Shown: positions 1 through 8,814, counted from the first letter of the stretch. The stretch: 64,000 nt of DNA from Maribacter sp. (GCA_011050675.1 DRFI01000021.1:160852-224851); one strand, 5' to 3'. The notes: generated by a model not told the origin, from the letters alone. Numbers and translations are program-made.

Positions 1-145
1 CATATTTACGAATTGACCCTACTAACTTCAGTAAATTAATCAACACAATCAAACTTTGAAAATCTTGGTTTTTACCAAGAATAGAATAATTAACTCTTCA
101 GAATTTTGTGTCAATATGAATCTAAAAGAGAAGTTTCTGAGATTA

Positions 146-322
146 ATGAAATACGCATTTATAATAGGAATCACAATGTTCTCAATGCACAACAAATTCA
201 ACGTAACAATATGACAAATCAAGAAATTTTAAAAAAAGGTTTAAAATGGAATTATAAAAGAATCTCATTTGATTTATGATATTTCTGAATGGAGAAAATT
301 ATATGAGCAAGTGAAAAAGTAA
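146..322 (+). pseudogene. Truncated duplicate of the NTF2/SnoaL-like gene at 6134
   Basis: This is a remnant copy of the gene at 6134-6586. It keeps the start (MKYAFIIGITMF, compare MMYGYLIGIIMF), the MTNQEI segment and the C-terminal end (KRISFDLYD then SEWRKLYEQ, compare KESHLIYDASEWRKFYEQ). The central two thirds, including most of the cone-shaped NTF2 fold, is deleted, and the remaining pieces lie in different frames with stops. Sequence upstream of the start (about 20-120) also resembles the stretch before 6134, so the duplication included the 5' flank. No product is expected. Homology by eye is clear; the mechanism is inferred. Confidence 0.75.
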
Positions 323-401
323 GTTAACTATGTGTCTTAATGAACATTTGAAAAAAACCGAAGTCAAATTGGAAATTATTGAAAAACAAAAAAAAGAATA
401 T

Positions 402-842
402 ATGATTTCAACCGACAAAAAAAAGTTGGACATTTCACTAATTCACAATTTTTTGACATATAAATCAGGTTGGAGTAACGGAATTTCATATGAAAAAGTG
501 GAAAAGTCGGTTAATAATTCCTTGAATTTTGGAATTTATTTTGATAAAAAACTAATTGGATATGCAAGAATTATTTCTGATTTTTCTACTATCGCATATT
601 TAGGAGATGTTTTTATTCTAAAAGAACATCGAGGGCTTGGATTAAGTAAATGGCTTATGGAAATGATTATGGAACATAAGGAATTACAAGATTTGAGACG
701 TTGGATTTTATTAACAAGTACAGCAGAATGGCTCTATGAAAAATACGGATTTACAAAACTATCCAAACCTGAAATTTATATGGAAAAATTCAGTCCGAAT
801 GTTTACGGACATGAAGAAAATATTAAACCTAAGACTTTTTAA
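402..842 (+). CDS. GNAT family N-acetyltransferase
   Basis: Probably a cytoplasmic acetyl-CoA-dependent acetyltransferase of unknown substrate. The central beta strand AYLGDVFILKEHRGLGLSKW carries the GNAT acetyl-CoA loop (RGLGLS), and the C-terminal segment ends WLYEKYGFTKL, typical of small GNAT proteins. I chose ATG 402 (MISTDKKKLDISLIHNFL) because this is how the family usually starts. An in-frame ATG at 330 would add 24 Lys/Glu-rich residues with no domain and begins 8 bases after the upstream pseudogene. The fold is well supported; the substrate is not readable. Confidence 0.85.
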   Translation: MISTDKKKLDISLIHNFLTYKSGWSNGISYEKVEKSVNNSLNFGIYFDKKLIGYARIISDFSTIAYLGDVFILKEHRGLGLSKWLMEMIMEHKELQDLRRWILLTSTAEWLYEKYGFTKLSKPEIYMEKFSPNVYGHEENIKPKTF

Positions 843-989
843 AATCACTTCTAATTAAAGCCTACCTATGAAAATCCTTATAGATTCTCTAATTAGTTTT
901 GTATTTGATAAATTAGATGTTTAACTAACGAAAACAATATTATATAAAAACGTTGCATGTAATGTTAATACATACTTGAAATATATAAA

Positions 990-1739
990 ATGACCTATTA
1001 CCAACAAGCATCAAATGAAGTTTTGAAACAGTACATCAGATGTTTTTGGTGGTTAGACAACGATTCATCAAAAAACCTTAATTACACGATTTTACCAGAC
1101 GGTTTTTTTGATATTATCGTTCGCTTTGATAATTACAAGTACCAAAGTACCGTGCTAACAGGACTATACACAAAAGAGCTCGCAGTGGTAATCCCACCAA
1201 ATCATCAACTTTTCGGAATACAGTTCAAATTACCAGCTGCAGAATATACATTCTACGAAAGTATTGCTCCCTTATTAAACTCCGAAAAAAAGTTACCCGC
1301 TGCTTTTTGGAATCTTAATGCATTTGACTTTTTAGAAAACACATATACGATTGATAGGTTAAGTTCATTAATAAGTAAAGAAATCAATAAAGAGAATAAT
1401 CCAGACGATCGAAAACTTAATCTTTTCAGATTATTGAGCCAAACTAAGGGCAATGAAAGCGTGAGTTATTTTGCCGATAAAGTATTTTGGTCTAGTAGGC
1501 AAATCAACAGATATTTTAATAAAATGTTCGGGCTTTCACTAAAAAGTTATTGTAATATATTACGATGTTCGGCATCATTCAAAGACATAAAAAATGGAGA
1601 TTTATTGTCTAATCAAAATTATTACGATAGATCTCATTTTAATAAAGAAATAAAGAAATACACCAACCAGACTCCAAAAAGCCTTTCACATAACGAAAAC
1701 GACCGGTTTTTACAAATTTCTATCATCCCTAGTGAGTAA
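990..1739 (+). CDS. AraC family transcriptional regulator
   Basis: DNA-binding regulator of about 249 residues. The N-terminal 150 residues (YIRCFWWL, then LPDGFFDIIVRF) match the sensor-like domain of small flavobacterial AraC proteins. The C-terminal 100 residues hold two helix-turn-helix units: the first around YFADKVFWSSRQINRYFNK, the second around NYYDRSHFNKEIKKYTNQTP, with the usual FxKxxKxxxxxTP ending. The next gene, the MEST-like hydrolase, begins 36 bases downstream on the same strand and could be its target or operon partner. The effector is unknown. Confidence 0.85.
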   Translation: MTYYQQASNEVLKQYIRCFWWLDNDSSKNLNYTILPDGFFDIIVRFDNYKYQSTVLTGLYTKELAVVIPPNHQLFGIQFKLPAAEYTFYESIAPLLNSEKKLPAAFWNLNAFDFLENTYTIDRLSSLISKEINKENNPDDRKLNLFRLLSQTKGNESVSYFADKVFWSSRQINRYFNKMFGLSLKSYCNILRCSASFKDIKNGDLLSNQNYYDRSHFNKEIKKYTNQTPKSLSHNENDRFLQISIIPSE

Positions 1740-1774
1740 CTTCGTGATAGTACTAGCCATAATAAACAATAGAG

Positions 1775-2683
1775 ATGGACAAAGAAGTGGTTGCTTGGAA
1801 AAATAAGGGTCAAAAAACAAATGTAAAAGGTTATCAAATATTTTACATAAAAGAAGGTAGTGGCCCCAATCTTTTAATACTTCATGGGTATCCTTTCAAT
1901 ACTTTCGAGTGGAAATCTGTTTGGAAAAATTTAGTAAAAGATTATACCGTTTTTACATTTGATTATTTGGGCATGGGATTTTCAGATAAACCCAAAAATC
2001 ATGACTATAGCTTTCAGGAACATTGCGAAATGGTCAATTCTCTAATTGAGCAATGGGGTATTAAACAAACTCATATCCTATCACATGATCTAGGAGTTAG
2101 TATTGTGCAAGAATTATTAGCCAGGGACTTAGCATCACAAAACTACTTTAAAATACAATCGGTGGTATTTATGAACGGCGGTTTGTTTATGGATAGTTAC
2201 AAACCAAGAATGATACAACGGTTGCTTTCACAGTCTCCCAAGCCTATTGGAAAGTTGTTAAGCAAATTGCTAACTAAAAAGAAATTAGAAAAATCAATAA
2301 AAACAATTTTTGGACCCAACACCCAACCTACAGACCAACTCATAAATCAATTCTGGGATATTTTAAATTATAACGACGGCAAGTCAATTGCATACTTAAT
2401 AGGGAGGCTGGTTTTTGATAAGTTAAACCATCAAAAAAGATGGATAAGTGCAATGCAAAACACCAAGATTCCAATGTGTTTTATAAATGGTCCAAACGAT
2501 CCCAATTCTGGTATTCACATGGCTAAGCGATATAAAGAATTGATTCCAAACCCAAATGTAAAGTTACTAAGAAAGGGCATTGGTCATTGGCCACAGATTG
2601 AGGATCCCGGTGGTGTTTTGTCATATTACCAAGATTTTAGAAACGAAATCAATAAATTATTAAATGGTACATCTCTTGATTAA
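1775..2683 (+). CDS. Alpha/beta hydrolase, MEST-like
   Basis: Cytoplasmic alpha/beta hydrolase of 302 residues. It has an HGYP oxyanion-hole motif (about residues 37-40), a nucleophile elbow SHDLG with Asp (about D105) rather than Ser, and a C-terminal GIGHWPQIEDP with the catalytic His. An Asp nucleophile is typical of epoxide hydrolases and haloalkane dehalogenases. The wider context (LLxxHD-G-xxxQELL, NGGLF, IFGP, NDG, WPQIEDP) recalls the vertebrate MEST family and its bacterial relatives. The start is ATG 1775, shortly after the AraC gene. Substrate unknown. Confidence 0.8.
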   Translation: MDKEVVAWKNKGQKTNVKGYQIFYIKEGSGPNLLILHGYPFNTFEWKSVWKNLVKDYTVFTFDYLGMGFSDKPKNHDYSFQEHCEMVNSLIEQWGIKQTHILSHDLGVSIVQELLARDLASQNYFKIQSVVFMNGGLFMDSYKPRMIQRLLSQSPKPIGKLLSKLLTKKKLEKSIKTIFGPNTQPTDQLINQFWDILNYNDGKSIAYLIGRLVFDKLNHQKRWISAMQNTKIPMCFINGPNDPNSGIHMAKRYKELIPNPNVKLLRKGIGHWPQIEDPGGVLSYYQDFRNEINKLLNGTSLD

Positions 2684-2758
2684 AAAAAATTTCTCAAACT
2701 AGAAATTACTTGTAATGAAATACCCCGCATAACAGTAATTACTTAAAGACAAATAGTA

Positions 2759-3187
2759 ATGATAAAAAAAATAGCGATAACATTTAGTGTAATATTATAT
2801 GCAATTATCGTCCCTTTTTTGGATATAAATGAAACGCATGTTTGGAATCCAGATTGGACTCCTCATGCTCGCATCCATGAAGTTTGGCAATTGATTTCCA
2901 ATTCAAGTATTGGAATATTGTGCTTGTGGTTAGTTTGGTATAAAAAAGAAGTTCTATTAAGTACAATATTAAGTCTAATAGTTACGGGAGGATTTTTATT
3001 AGCATTCTTCTTAAAAGATGGATATGGTGGTTCTATGAAATATTTAGATGGAAGTGAAAAGACTGTATTTGGAATTAATATTGGAATTTTAGGATTTGGA
3101 ATTGCGTTCTTATTATTAATCCTGTCACAAATACTTTCAACAAAAAAAAGAATGAACCCAACAAAGAACTTAGGTGAAAACAAGTAA
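2759..3187 (+). CDS. Small integral membrane protein of unknown function
   Basis: A 142-residue protein with about four hydrophobic segments (roughly residues 5-20, 48-62, 68-86 and 105-125) and a short charged C-terminus rich in Lys and Asn. The first loop contains NETHVWNPDWTPHARIHEVW, a conserved-looking motif with several His and Trp residues that I remember from small uncharacterised membrane proteins. It is monocistronic, with unrelated neighbours. Function not assigned. Confidence 0.7.
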   Translation: MIKKIAITFSVILYAIIVPFLDINETHVWNPDWTPHARIHEVWQLISNSSIGILCLWLVWYKKEVLLSTILSLIVTGGFLLAFFLKDGYGGSMKYLDGSEKTVFGINIGILGFGIAFLLLILSQILSTKKRMNPTKNLGENK

Positions 3188-3190
3188 TTT

Positions 3191-3212
3191 ACCTTATACA
3201 ACCTCGTTGTAG
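3191..3212 (+). repeat. Intergenic CGTTG motif, copy 1 of cassette-like repeat
   Basis: This 22-base segment matches 5204-5225 at 18 of 22 positions and contains a short palindrome (ACAAC-CTC-GTTGT). It follows the stop of the membrane-protein gene and precedes the PhzF remnant. Related CGTTG or ACAAC stretches lie near 951, 4004, 7232 and 8560. Confidence 0.5.
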
Positions 3213-3232
3213 TCAATTAAAAAAGCTATCCT

Positions 3233-4000
3233 GTAAAATTAAATTATTACCAAATAGATGCTTTTACCGATAAGATATTCGGAGGAAACCCTGCAAAAGT
3301 TGTTCGACTAAATGAATGGTTGAAAGATGAATTACTTCAGAATATTGCAAAATAAAATTATTTTGATGCTACTGCATCTTTTATATACAATAGTGGAGAA
3401 AATATAGAATTAAGATGGTTTACACCTAATTTAGAACTTGATTTAGGTGGTCATGCAACTTTTGCAACAACTCACGTCCTAACAACAATTTTAGATTATG
3501 ATAAAAGCAAAATGGTTTTCAATACTAAAAGTAGACAATTGTATGTTCACGTTGAAAATGATATGTATGTAATAAATTCACCTGAAAGTAATCCTGTCAA
3601 GAGTGAATTACCGAATTTTATAAAAGAAGTTCTAAAGTCAAGAGATTATATTTTGGTTTATGAAACCGAGCAAGGTGTTAGGAGTATTAAAATTGATAAA
3701 AGTATTTTTGATAAAGAAAATATTGACCCAGGAGGTGTTGTAATAACTGCAAAAGGAAATAATTCTGATTTTGTGTCAAGATTCTTCATTCCTAAAGCAA
3801 CAATATTTGAAGACCCTGATACTGGTTCTGCCCATGCCTCATTAATTCCATATTGGAGCAAAGTTCTGAATAAAAAAGGAATGTCTGCAATTCAGTTATC
3901 GACTCGTAAAGGAAAGTTATTTTGTACAAATAAAAAAGAAAGGGTCTTGATAGCTGGAAAGGCAAAAACGTTTTCGGAAGGAACATTGTGGACAGAATAA
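3233..4000 (+). pseudogene. Degraded PhzF family isomerase/epimerase gene
   Basis: The frame reads through a full PhzF-like protein: YYQIDAFTDKIFGGNPAKVV at the start, then LGGHATFATTHVL, DPDTGSAHASLIPYW and a normal C-terminus. It is broken in three ways. The codon expected to be the start reads GTA at 3233. A TAA stop interrupts the frame at 3353-3355 (IAK-stop-N). The segment that carries the catalytic Glu in the family (SETAF) reads DATAS, so the Glu is replaced by Ala. An ATG-initiated fragment of 162 residues remains open from 3512 but lacks the N-terminal half-domain. Confidence 0.85.
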
Positions 4001-4199
4001 CTGGCTACAACAAAGAACTGATGTAAAAAACATAGGGCATTTGTGGTTTAATTGAAAGTTTGGATATATTGATAAAGTCCGCTAAATATAAAAAAATGAC
4101 ATTTAAAAATAAAGAACAAGCAATAAGGTTAGAAATCAATTTAGTGTAAACCCTAATCTTAACTTGTGTAAGCTATGTACCTTAACGAACATTATAACT

Positions 4200-5093
4200 A
4201 TGAACAAACTCAAAATTATCTTACTAATTACAATTGGCGTTTTAAGTTGTAAAAATGAAACTGAGAATGCTGAAATGCAATTTTTAACCGAACAAATTCC
4301 AAACAATATTCCTCTTGAGTTTAAGCAAAATTTAATTCCTAAAAATAAGCTCATCCATAAAGGAATATTTAGTCCCGACTTAAAAGAATTTTATTATACA
4401 ATTTCGGATAATAGTTTTGAGAAATTTGAAGTACTCGTAATAAAAAAAAATAATGGCGACTGGTCTAAACCAAAGAAGGCATTTTTCAACAGTGAATGTA
4501 ACGAACACGGAATGAGTTTTTCACCTGATGGTAATTCTATTTATTTTAGTTCAACCAGGCCGACCAATATTGAAGGTGTTTTTGAAACTTGGCATATTTG
4601 GAAATCTGATAAAGTTAATGGAGAATGGAAAGAACCTATTTTTGTGGATATCCCAAACATGAGAGAAAGATTAGTTTCACATCCTATAATTACTAATTCA
4701 GGAACTCTATATTTTCACTCAAGCAATTTGGACTATAGTGAAATGGATATTTATAATTCGAAACAAGTTGACGGGAAGTTTGAAGATGCAAAAAAAACTC
4801 GAATTTCCATGAATTCTATAGCTGGAAAATGCACACCATTTGTTTCACCAAAAGAAGATTATCTAATTTTTGCGTCAATTGGTAACCAGCTTGACTTGAT
4901 GATTAGCTATAATGATGGAAAAGGCGGATGGATAAACACTAAAAAATTGAATAATAAAATCAATAATAAGGGACAGGGAAATCCATATGTAACGCCTAAC
5001 AATAAGTTTCTCTTTTTTACAACTGGCGAATATTTGGAAAAAAATTGGAAAGTGAATTGGGTCAATATTGAAACTGAAATAACCATTGATTAA
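4200..5093 (+). CDS. PD40/TolB-like beta-propeller lipoprotein
   Basis: Predicted lipoprotein (signal MNKLKIILLITIGVLSC, lipobox Cys at residue 17), so periplasmic or outer-membrane attached. The mature part is a six-bladed-type propeller with repeated PD40 blades, for example FSPDLKEFYYTI and FSPDGNSIYFSS, each followed by a W-K-P or W-x-x-P strand. Such proteins in Bacteroidota are usually binding or scaffold proteins without a known reaction. I chose ATG 4200 over an in-frame ATG at 4164 because the signal peptide begins there. Confidence 0.85.
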   Translation: MNKLKIILLITIGVLSCKNETENAEMQFLTEQIPNNIPLEFKQNLIPKNKLIHKGIFSPDLKEFYYTISDNSFEKFEVLVIKKNNGDWSKPKKAFFNSECNEHGMSFSPDGNSIYFSSTRPTNIEGVFETWHIWKSDKVNGEWKEPIFVDIPNMRERLVSHPIITNSGTLYFHSSNLDYSEMDIYNSKQVDGKFEDAKKTRISMNSIAGKCTPFVSPKEDYLIFASIGNQLDLMISYNDGKGGWINTKKLNNKINNKGQGNPYVTPNNKFLFFTTGEYLEKNWKVNWVNIETEITID

Positions 5094-5203
5094 TGCCAAT
5101 TAAATATCCTATTAATTAGTGCTTTTAAATTCCCTAAGTAAATCCTAGGCAATTTTCAGCTCAGTCCGCATTTGCTAAATCTGGTATTTAAAATATGTAA
5201 CTA

Positions 5204-5225
5204 ACCTTAAACAATCTCGTTGCAC
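5204..5225 (+). repeat. Intergenic CGTTG motif, copy 2 of cassette-like repeat
   Basis: This segment is 18/22 identical to 3191-3212 and lies just before the hypothetical gene at 5240. The upstream flank contains CAGTCCGC (5162-5169); a related AGTCCGC occurs near 4076 in the gap after the PhzF remnant. Gap, shared motif and unrelated genes on both sides resemble a cassette boundary. Confidence 0.45.
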
Positions 5226-5239
5226 GTTATTTGAGAAAA

Positions 5240-5764
5240 ATGAAAATTAAAGTAACCAAAGGTAAATTAAGGTATACGCTGACCTGTATAAGACGGGACG
5301 GAAGTTCAACAACTGTTAATCTAGGTCCAAATGTCCCAAACCACGATTTTACTCATTTTATAGTGGAGAATAAATTTAAATTGAAAGAAGGTTTCTTCGG
5401 TACTATTAAAGCAGGAAAAATGATTGCTGAGTTATCTGGCGCTGAATTAATAAAAGATGTATCCCCGGAAACTTGGCTTTCGGAAATACTAGCTAGAAAT
5501 CTTCAGTCATTGCAGTCTGGTGCTGTAGCCATAGAACAATTTGCAGAAATTGTTAGATGGGAAGCGAAAAAAATCGACGGAATAGTGGTTCCAAAAATGA
5601 ACTTTGAGGACGTCCGTAAAATGAAACAGGATTTTGACACTCTATGTAAAAGATGGAGTTTGATGTATAGAAAAGGGCTAAAAGTTAATAGAGAACTTGG
5701 AAAACAACAATATGAAGATATTAAAAGTGAGGAACCGGATACTATATTACATAACACTAAATGA
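5240..5764 (+). CDS. Conserved-looking hypothetical protein
   Basis: A 174-residue soluble protein that I do not recognise. The N-terminus is beta-rich (KVTKGKLRYTLTCIRRDGSS). The middle is helical (WLSEILARNLQSLQSGAVAI) and the C-terminus is charged. There is no signal peptide or membrane segment. I start it at ATG 5240; the TTG 9 bases earlier adds only two residues after the initiator. No functional clue from neighbours. Confidence 0.6.
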   Translation: MKIKVTKGKLRYTLTCIRRDGSSTTVNLGPNVPNHDFTHFIVENKFKLKEGFFGTIKAGKMIAELSGAELIKDVSPETWLSEILARNLQSLQSGAVAIEQFAEIVRWEAKKIDGIVVPKMNFEDVRKMKQDFDTLCKRWSLMYRKGLKVNRELGKQQYEDIKSEEPDTILHNTK

Positions 5765-6133
5765 AATTATCCTATACTATGGGGTATGAAAAATAAAAGG
5801 AGAACGATTTTAGTTAGCCCTGTTCCCTATTTTATGTATTATGTACAAGGACATTCAGATATTGGATTAAATAAAAATTTTGAAAAGGTGCTTAATTAAT
5901 TACATGGTGCACACCCCTCGAAAAATTTTATGGGTTCCTCTAAGATTCAGTTTCCTGTCGTAGCTTTAGTAGCTTGACAATAGCAACTAGCTTATTCAAT
6001 ATCGTACCAACTATAGTAAATTAATTAACAAAATCATATTTTAGAAATCATGGTATTTACAAAGAATTAAGTCATTTGAGTTTTCTAGTTTCGTGTCATT
6101 ATAATATCTAACAAATGACAAATTCAAGAAATT
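5765..6133. other. Intergenic stretch without a convincing gene
   Basis: Only a 37-codon reading frame (5786-5899, containing PVPYFMYYVQGHSDIGLN) stands out. It has no recognisable start region or partner and may be the relic of a larger gene. The right half (about 6000-6120) resembles positions 20-120 and belongs to the duplicated 5' flank of the NTF2-like gene. Confidence 0.4.
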
Positions 6134-6586
6134 ATGAAGTTAATGATGTACGGTTATTTAATAGGAATTATTATGTTCACCACAACTATTAATGCTCAAC
6201 AAATTAAAAGTAACACTATGACAAATCAAGAAATTGTAAAGAAGTTTTTAAACGGATTTAATAATTCTGCCAAATTTAAAGAATCTTTAGATTTATTAGC
6301 CGATGATTATAAATTTAAAAATCCTATGGTTGAATTAAATTCAAAAGTAGAATTTACAAAATTAGCACAAGAAATTGGAAAAGTAATAACTGGAATAGAA
6401 ATTATCCATACATCTGAAAATGGCAATTGGGTAGCAACAGTTTATAATTTTAAATCATCTATTCCTGGATTAGAATCAAACATAGCTTCTGAATGGTTTA
6501 GACTTGAAAATGGAATAATAAAAGAATCACATTTGATTTATGATGCTTCTGAATGGAGAAAATTTTATGAGCAAATGGAAGAATAA
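6134..6586 (+). CDS. Exported NTF2/SnoaL-like protein
   Basis: A 150-residue protein with a hydrophobic signal peptide (about residues 1-21, ending INAQQ), then a single NTF2-fold domain starting MTNQEIVKKFLNGFN. The pattern helix, YKFKNPM, beta strands and a C-terminal WRKFYEQMEE fits small SnoaL-like or nuclear-transport-factor-2-like proteins, many of which are enzymes or binding domains with no assigned reaction. A truncated copy lies at 146-322. The HIT gene follows after 46 bases, possibly co-transcribed. Confidence 0.75.
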   Translation: MKLMMYGYLIGIIMFTTTINAQQIKSNTMTNQEIVKKFLNGFNNSAKFKESLDLLADDYKFKNPMVELNSKVEFTKLAQEIGKVITGIEIIHTSENGNWVATVYNFKSSIPGLESNIASEWFRLENGIIKESHLIYDASEWRKFYEQMEE

Positions 6587-6632
6587 AGTGAGAAACCAAA
6601 ACCAATCAAAGTAAACTCTAGCAATAATCAGA

Positions 6633-7082
6633 ATGAAAATCTCACAGCTTATAATTATGTTCTCATTATTAACTACGTCATTTTTTTGGGGTCAGAGTCC
6701 AGAATATCAGAAAAAGAAGGCGGAAAAAATCCAAATGAATTCGGTATTTACTAAAATAATTAATAGAGAGTTAAAAGCTACCATTGTCTATGAGGATAAA
6801 GATATTATTGCCTTTTTTCCTCTGCGACCTCAAGCACCTATTCATTTACTAATTGTTCCAAAAAAGGAAATACACACCATTAATGACGTTTCCGAAGAAG
6901 ACACTTTATTACTTGGAAAACTATTTTTGGTTGCAAAAAAACTAGCGAAAGAACAAGGCATTTCTGAAACTGGCTACCGACTTTCCATAAATATTAATGA
7001 AGACGCAGGGCAATCTGTATTTCATTTGCACATGCATTTGTTAGGAGGTAAAAACTTAGGTCCTATGGTTACACAAGAATAA
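6633..7082 (+). CDS. HIT family protein with N-terminal signal peptide
   Basis: Residues 35-149 form a histidine-triad (HINT/PKCI-like) domain, with IVYEDKDIIAFFPLRPQAPI, then IVPKKEIHTIND and the triad motif HLHMHLL at about H131/H133/H135, which in the family binds and hydrolyses nucleotide phosphoramidates or related nucleotidyl compounds. HIT proteins are normally cytoplasmic. This one begins with a clear export signal (MKISQLIIMFSLLTTSFFWG), suggesting a periplasmic location. The start ATG 6633 gives the full signal. Confidence 0.85.
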   Translation: MKISQLIIMFSLLTTSFFWGQSPEYQKKKAEKIQMNSVFTKIINRELKATIVYEDKDIIAFFPLRPQAPIHLLIVPKKEIHTINDVSEEDTLLLGKLFLVAKKLAKEQGISETGYRLSININEDAGQSVFHLHMHLLGGKNLGPMVTQE

Positions 7083-7273
7083 TAAATACAATGTATTAAA
7101 AAACTTCAACTCGCCCAGAACATCTTTTAGTAAGTGATATCACTTGCTAAAACCCAAAATGGATAAACTTACTTTGCTTTGGTTATGAAAGTGTATTCTA
7201 AGTAAATCATGAAAAAGTACAAACGTACAAAAACGTTGGCAACAACCTAAAAAAACAAAAACGTTAAGGACAC

Positions 7274-7780
7274 ATGAAGAAAGGAATTATAATTCTTGGA
7301 AGTTCGAACAGCTATGGCGAAACAAGAAAAATTGTTTCGTTTGTCAGCGAAAAAACGAGCTATCAAGTTATCGATTTGAAAACAAAAAATATAGCGGAAT
7401 TCGATTATGAATTCAAAAACAGAAATGACGATTTTCATCCATTAATTAAAGAAATTGTAAATACCTATGACGTCATAATATTTGCAACACCGGTATATTG
7501 GTATTCAATGAGCGGAATTATGAAAACATTTTTTGACAGAATTTCAGATTGTTTGGACATTGAAAAAGAAACAGGCAGAAAATTGAGAGGTTTAGAAATG
7601 GCAATTATCAGTTGCGGTACCGACAGAAAATTAAAGAATGGATTTCATATACCATTTATTGAAACTGCTAAATATCTTGGAATGAATTATAAGACAGATG
7701 TTCATGGTTGGATTGAAAATGGAGTAATACCAATTTCCGTAAAAGATAAGTTAGATACATTCATAAAATCAATAGTGTAA
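7274..7780 (+). CDS. NAD(P)H-dependent FMN reductase / flavodoxin-like
   Basis: A 168-residue flavodoxin-fold oxidoreductase. The N-terminal phosphate-binding loop is ILGSSNSYGETRKI, and the family motif around the flavin is FATPVYWYSMSGIMKTFFDR. These proteins reduce FMN, quinones or nitro compounds with NAD(P)H in the cytoplasm. The stop overlaps the start of the arylamine N-acetyltransferase gene by one base (7780), so the two are very likely translated together. Substrate not readable. Confidence 0.85.
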   Translation: MKKGIIILGSSNSYGETRKIVSFVSEKTSYQVIDLKTKNIAEFDYEFKNRNDDFHPLIKEIVNTYDVIIFATPVYWYSMSGIMKTFFDRISDCLDIEKETGRKLRGLEMAIISCGTDRKLKNGFHIPFIETAKYLGMNYKTDVHGWIENGVIPISVKDKLDTFIKSIV

Positions 7781-8547
7781 TGGACTTACGAGCTTATTTA
7801 GATAGAATAGATTTTCACGACCCCGTAATAATTAATAGGAATGTTCTTTACGAACTTCAAAAAAAGCATCTTCTGAATATCCCATTCGAAAATTTAGATA
7901 TTCATTATGGCAGAAAAATAAATCTTTCAGTAATGGACATTTATCAAAAAATAATTATTGATAAACGTGGCGGATTTTGCTATGAACTCAATGGACTGTT
8001 TCACCAATTGTTGATGAGAATCGGATTTAATGCAAAATTAATTTCAGCTAGAGTACATTCAGAAAACGGAAAATATAGTCCCGAATATGACCATTTAGCA
8101 ATTATCGTAAATTTAGAAAATCAAGATTTTTTAGTTGATGTAGGTTTCGGAAAATTCTCCTTATTACCTTTAAGGTTAGAAACAGGCAAAAAGATTAAAG
8201 ATAGTTTTGGACAATTTCAATTTAAAAAACATAATGCAGATTACTACCAAATAAACGAAATAAAGAATCAAGAATTAATTCCTCAATATATTTTTAATCT
8301 TAAAGAACGCGAGCTTTCAGAATTTGAAGAAAGGTGTATATTTCATCAAACAAGCGAACATTCACATTTTACAAAAAAGAAGCTAATCTCAATTGCACGG
8401 TTTGATGGGAGAATCACTCTTAATAATTCACAATTGAAAATCACTCGCTTGGAAATCGAGGAAGTAACAAATTTTGCAGAAAACCAGTTTGAAACTAAAT
8501 TGAAGCAATATTTTGACATTGAAATCGGAATAGGAAGCTGCCAATAA
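7780..8547 (+). CDS. Arylamine N-acetyltransferase
   Basis: Transfers acetyl from acetyl-CoA to arylamines, hydrazines or similar acceptors. The family signature RGGFCYELNGLF gives the catalytic Cys (about C67); His in YDHLAIIV (about H105) and Asp in LVDVGFG (about D120) complete the Cys-His-Asp triad. At 255 residues it is near the usual length. ATG 7780 overlaps the preceding reductase stop by one base. A reductase plus NAT pair could process nitroaromatic or arylamine compounds; that role is inference. Confidence 0.9.
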   Translation: MDLRAYLDRIDFHDPVIINRNVLYELQKKHLLNIPFENLDIHYGRKINLSVMDIYQKIIIDKRGGFCYELNGLFHQLLMRIGFNAKLISARVHSENGKYSPEYDHLAIIVNLENQDFLVDVGFGKFSLLPLRLETGKKIKDSFGQFQFKKHNADYYQINEIKNQELIPQYIFNLKERELSEFEERCIFHQTSEHSHFTKKKLISIARFDGRITLNNSQLKITRLEIEEVTNFAENQFETKLKQYFDIEIGIGSCQ

Positions 8548-8576
8548 CTTAAATAATATCGTTAACAACAATTAAA

Positions 8577-8654
8577 ATGACACAACTTGTAAGATAACAT
8601 ATTGAAGAAGTAATTAACCTTACTGATGAGGAATTTGATTTTAAAATAAAGTAG
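8577..8654 (+). pseudogene. Short relic resembling the N-terminus of a CRP/FNR regulator
   Basis: The frame after ATG 8577 reads MTQLVR-stop-HIEEVINLTDEEFDF, which resembles the first 20-25 residues of flavobacterial CRP/FNR proteins (HIEEIxxLTEEEF). It is interrupted by a stop and breaks off; the rest to 8760 has no further supported homology. Low confidence, because the match is short. Confidence 0.35.
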
Positions 8655-8814
8655 TTAAAGAAAAATTGTAGTGAAAAACTGTTCCTAAAATGTATATTGA
8701 AGATAGCGCAAGCTGTTGCTAAAAATTGTGTTCTTATATAATCCTAAAGTTAGTGTTTTTCTTGCATTATTTTAATACGTGAACATTACCCGACAATTGA
8801 GAAAAATAAATAAC

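Noticed and set aside
2863..3216. A 117-residue minus-strand frame across the small membrane-protein gene
   Set aside because: It is antisense to a coherent four-helix protein and lacks any recognisable feature.
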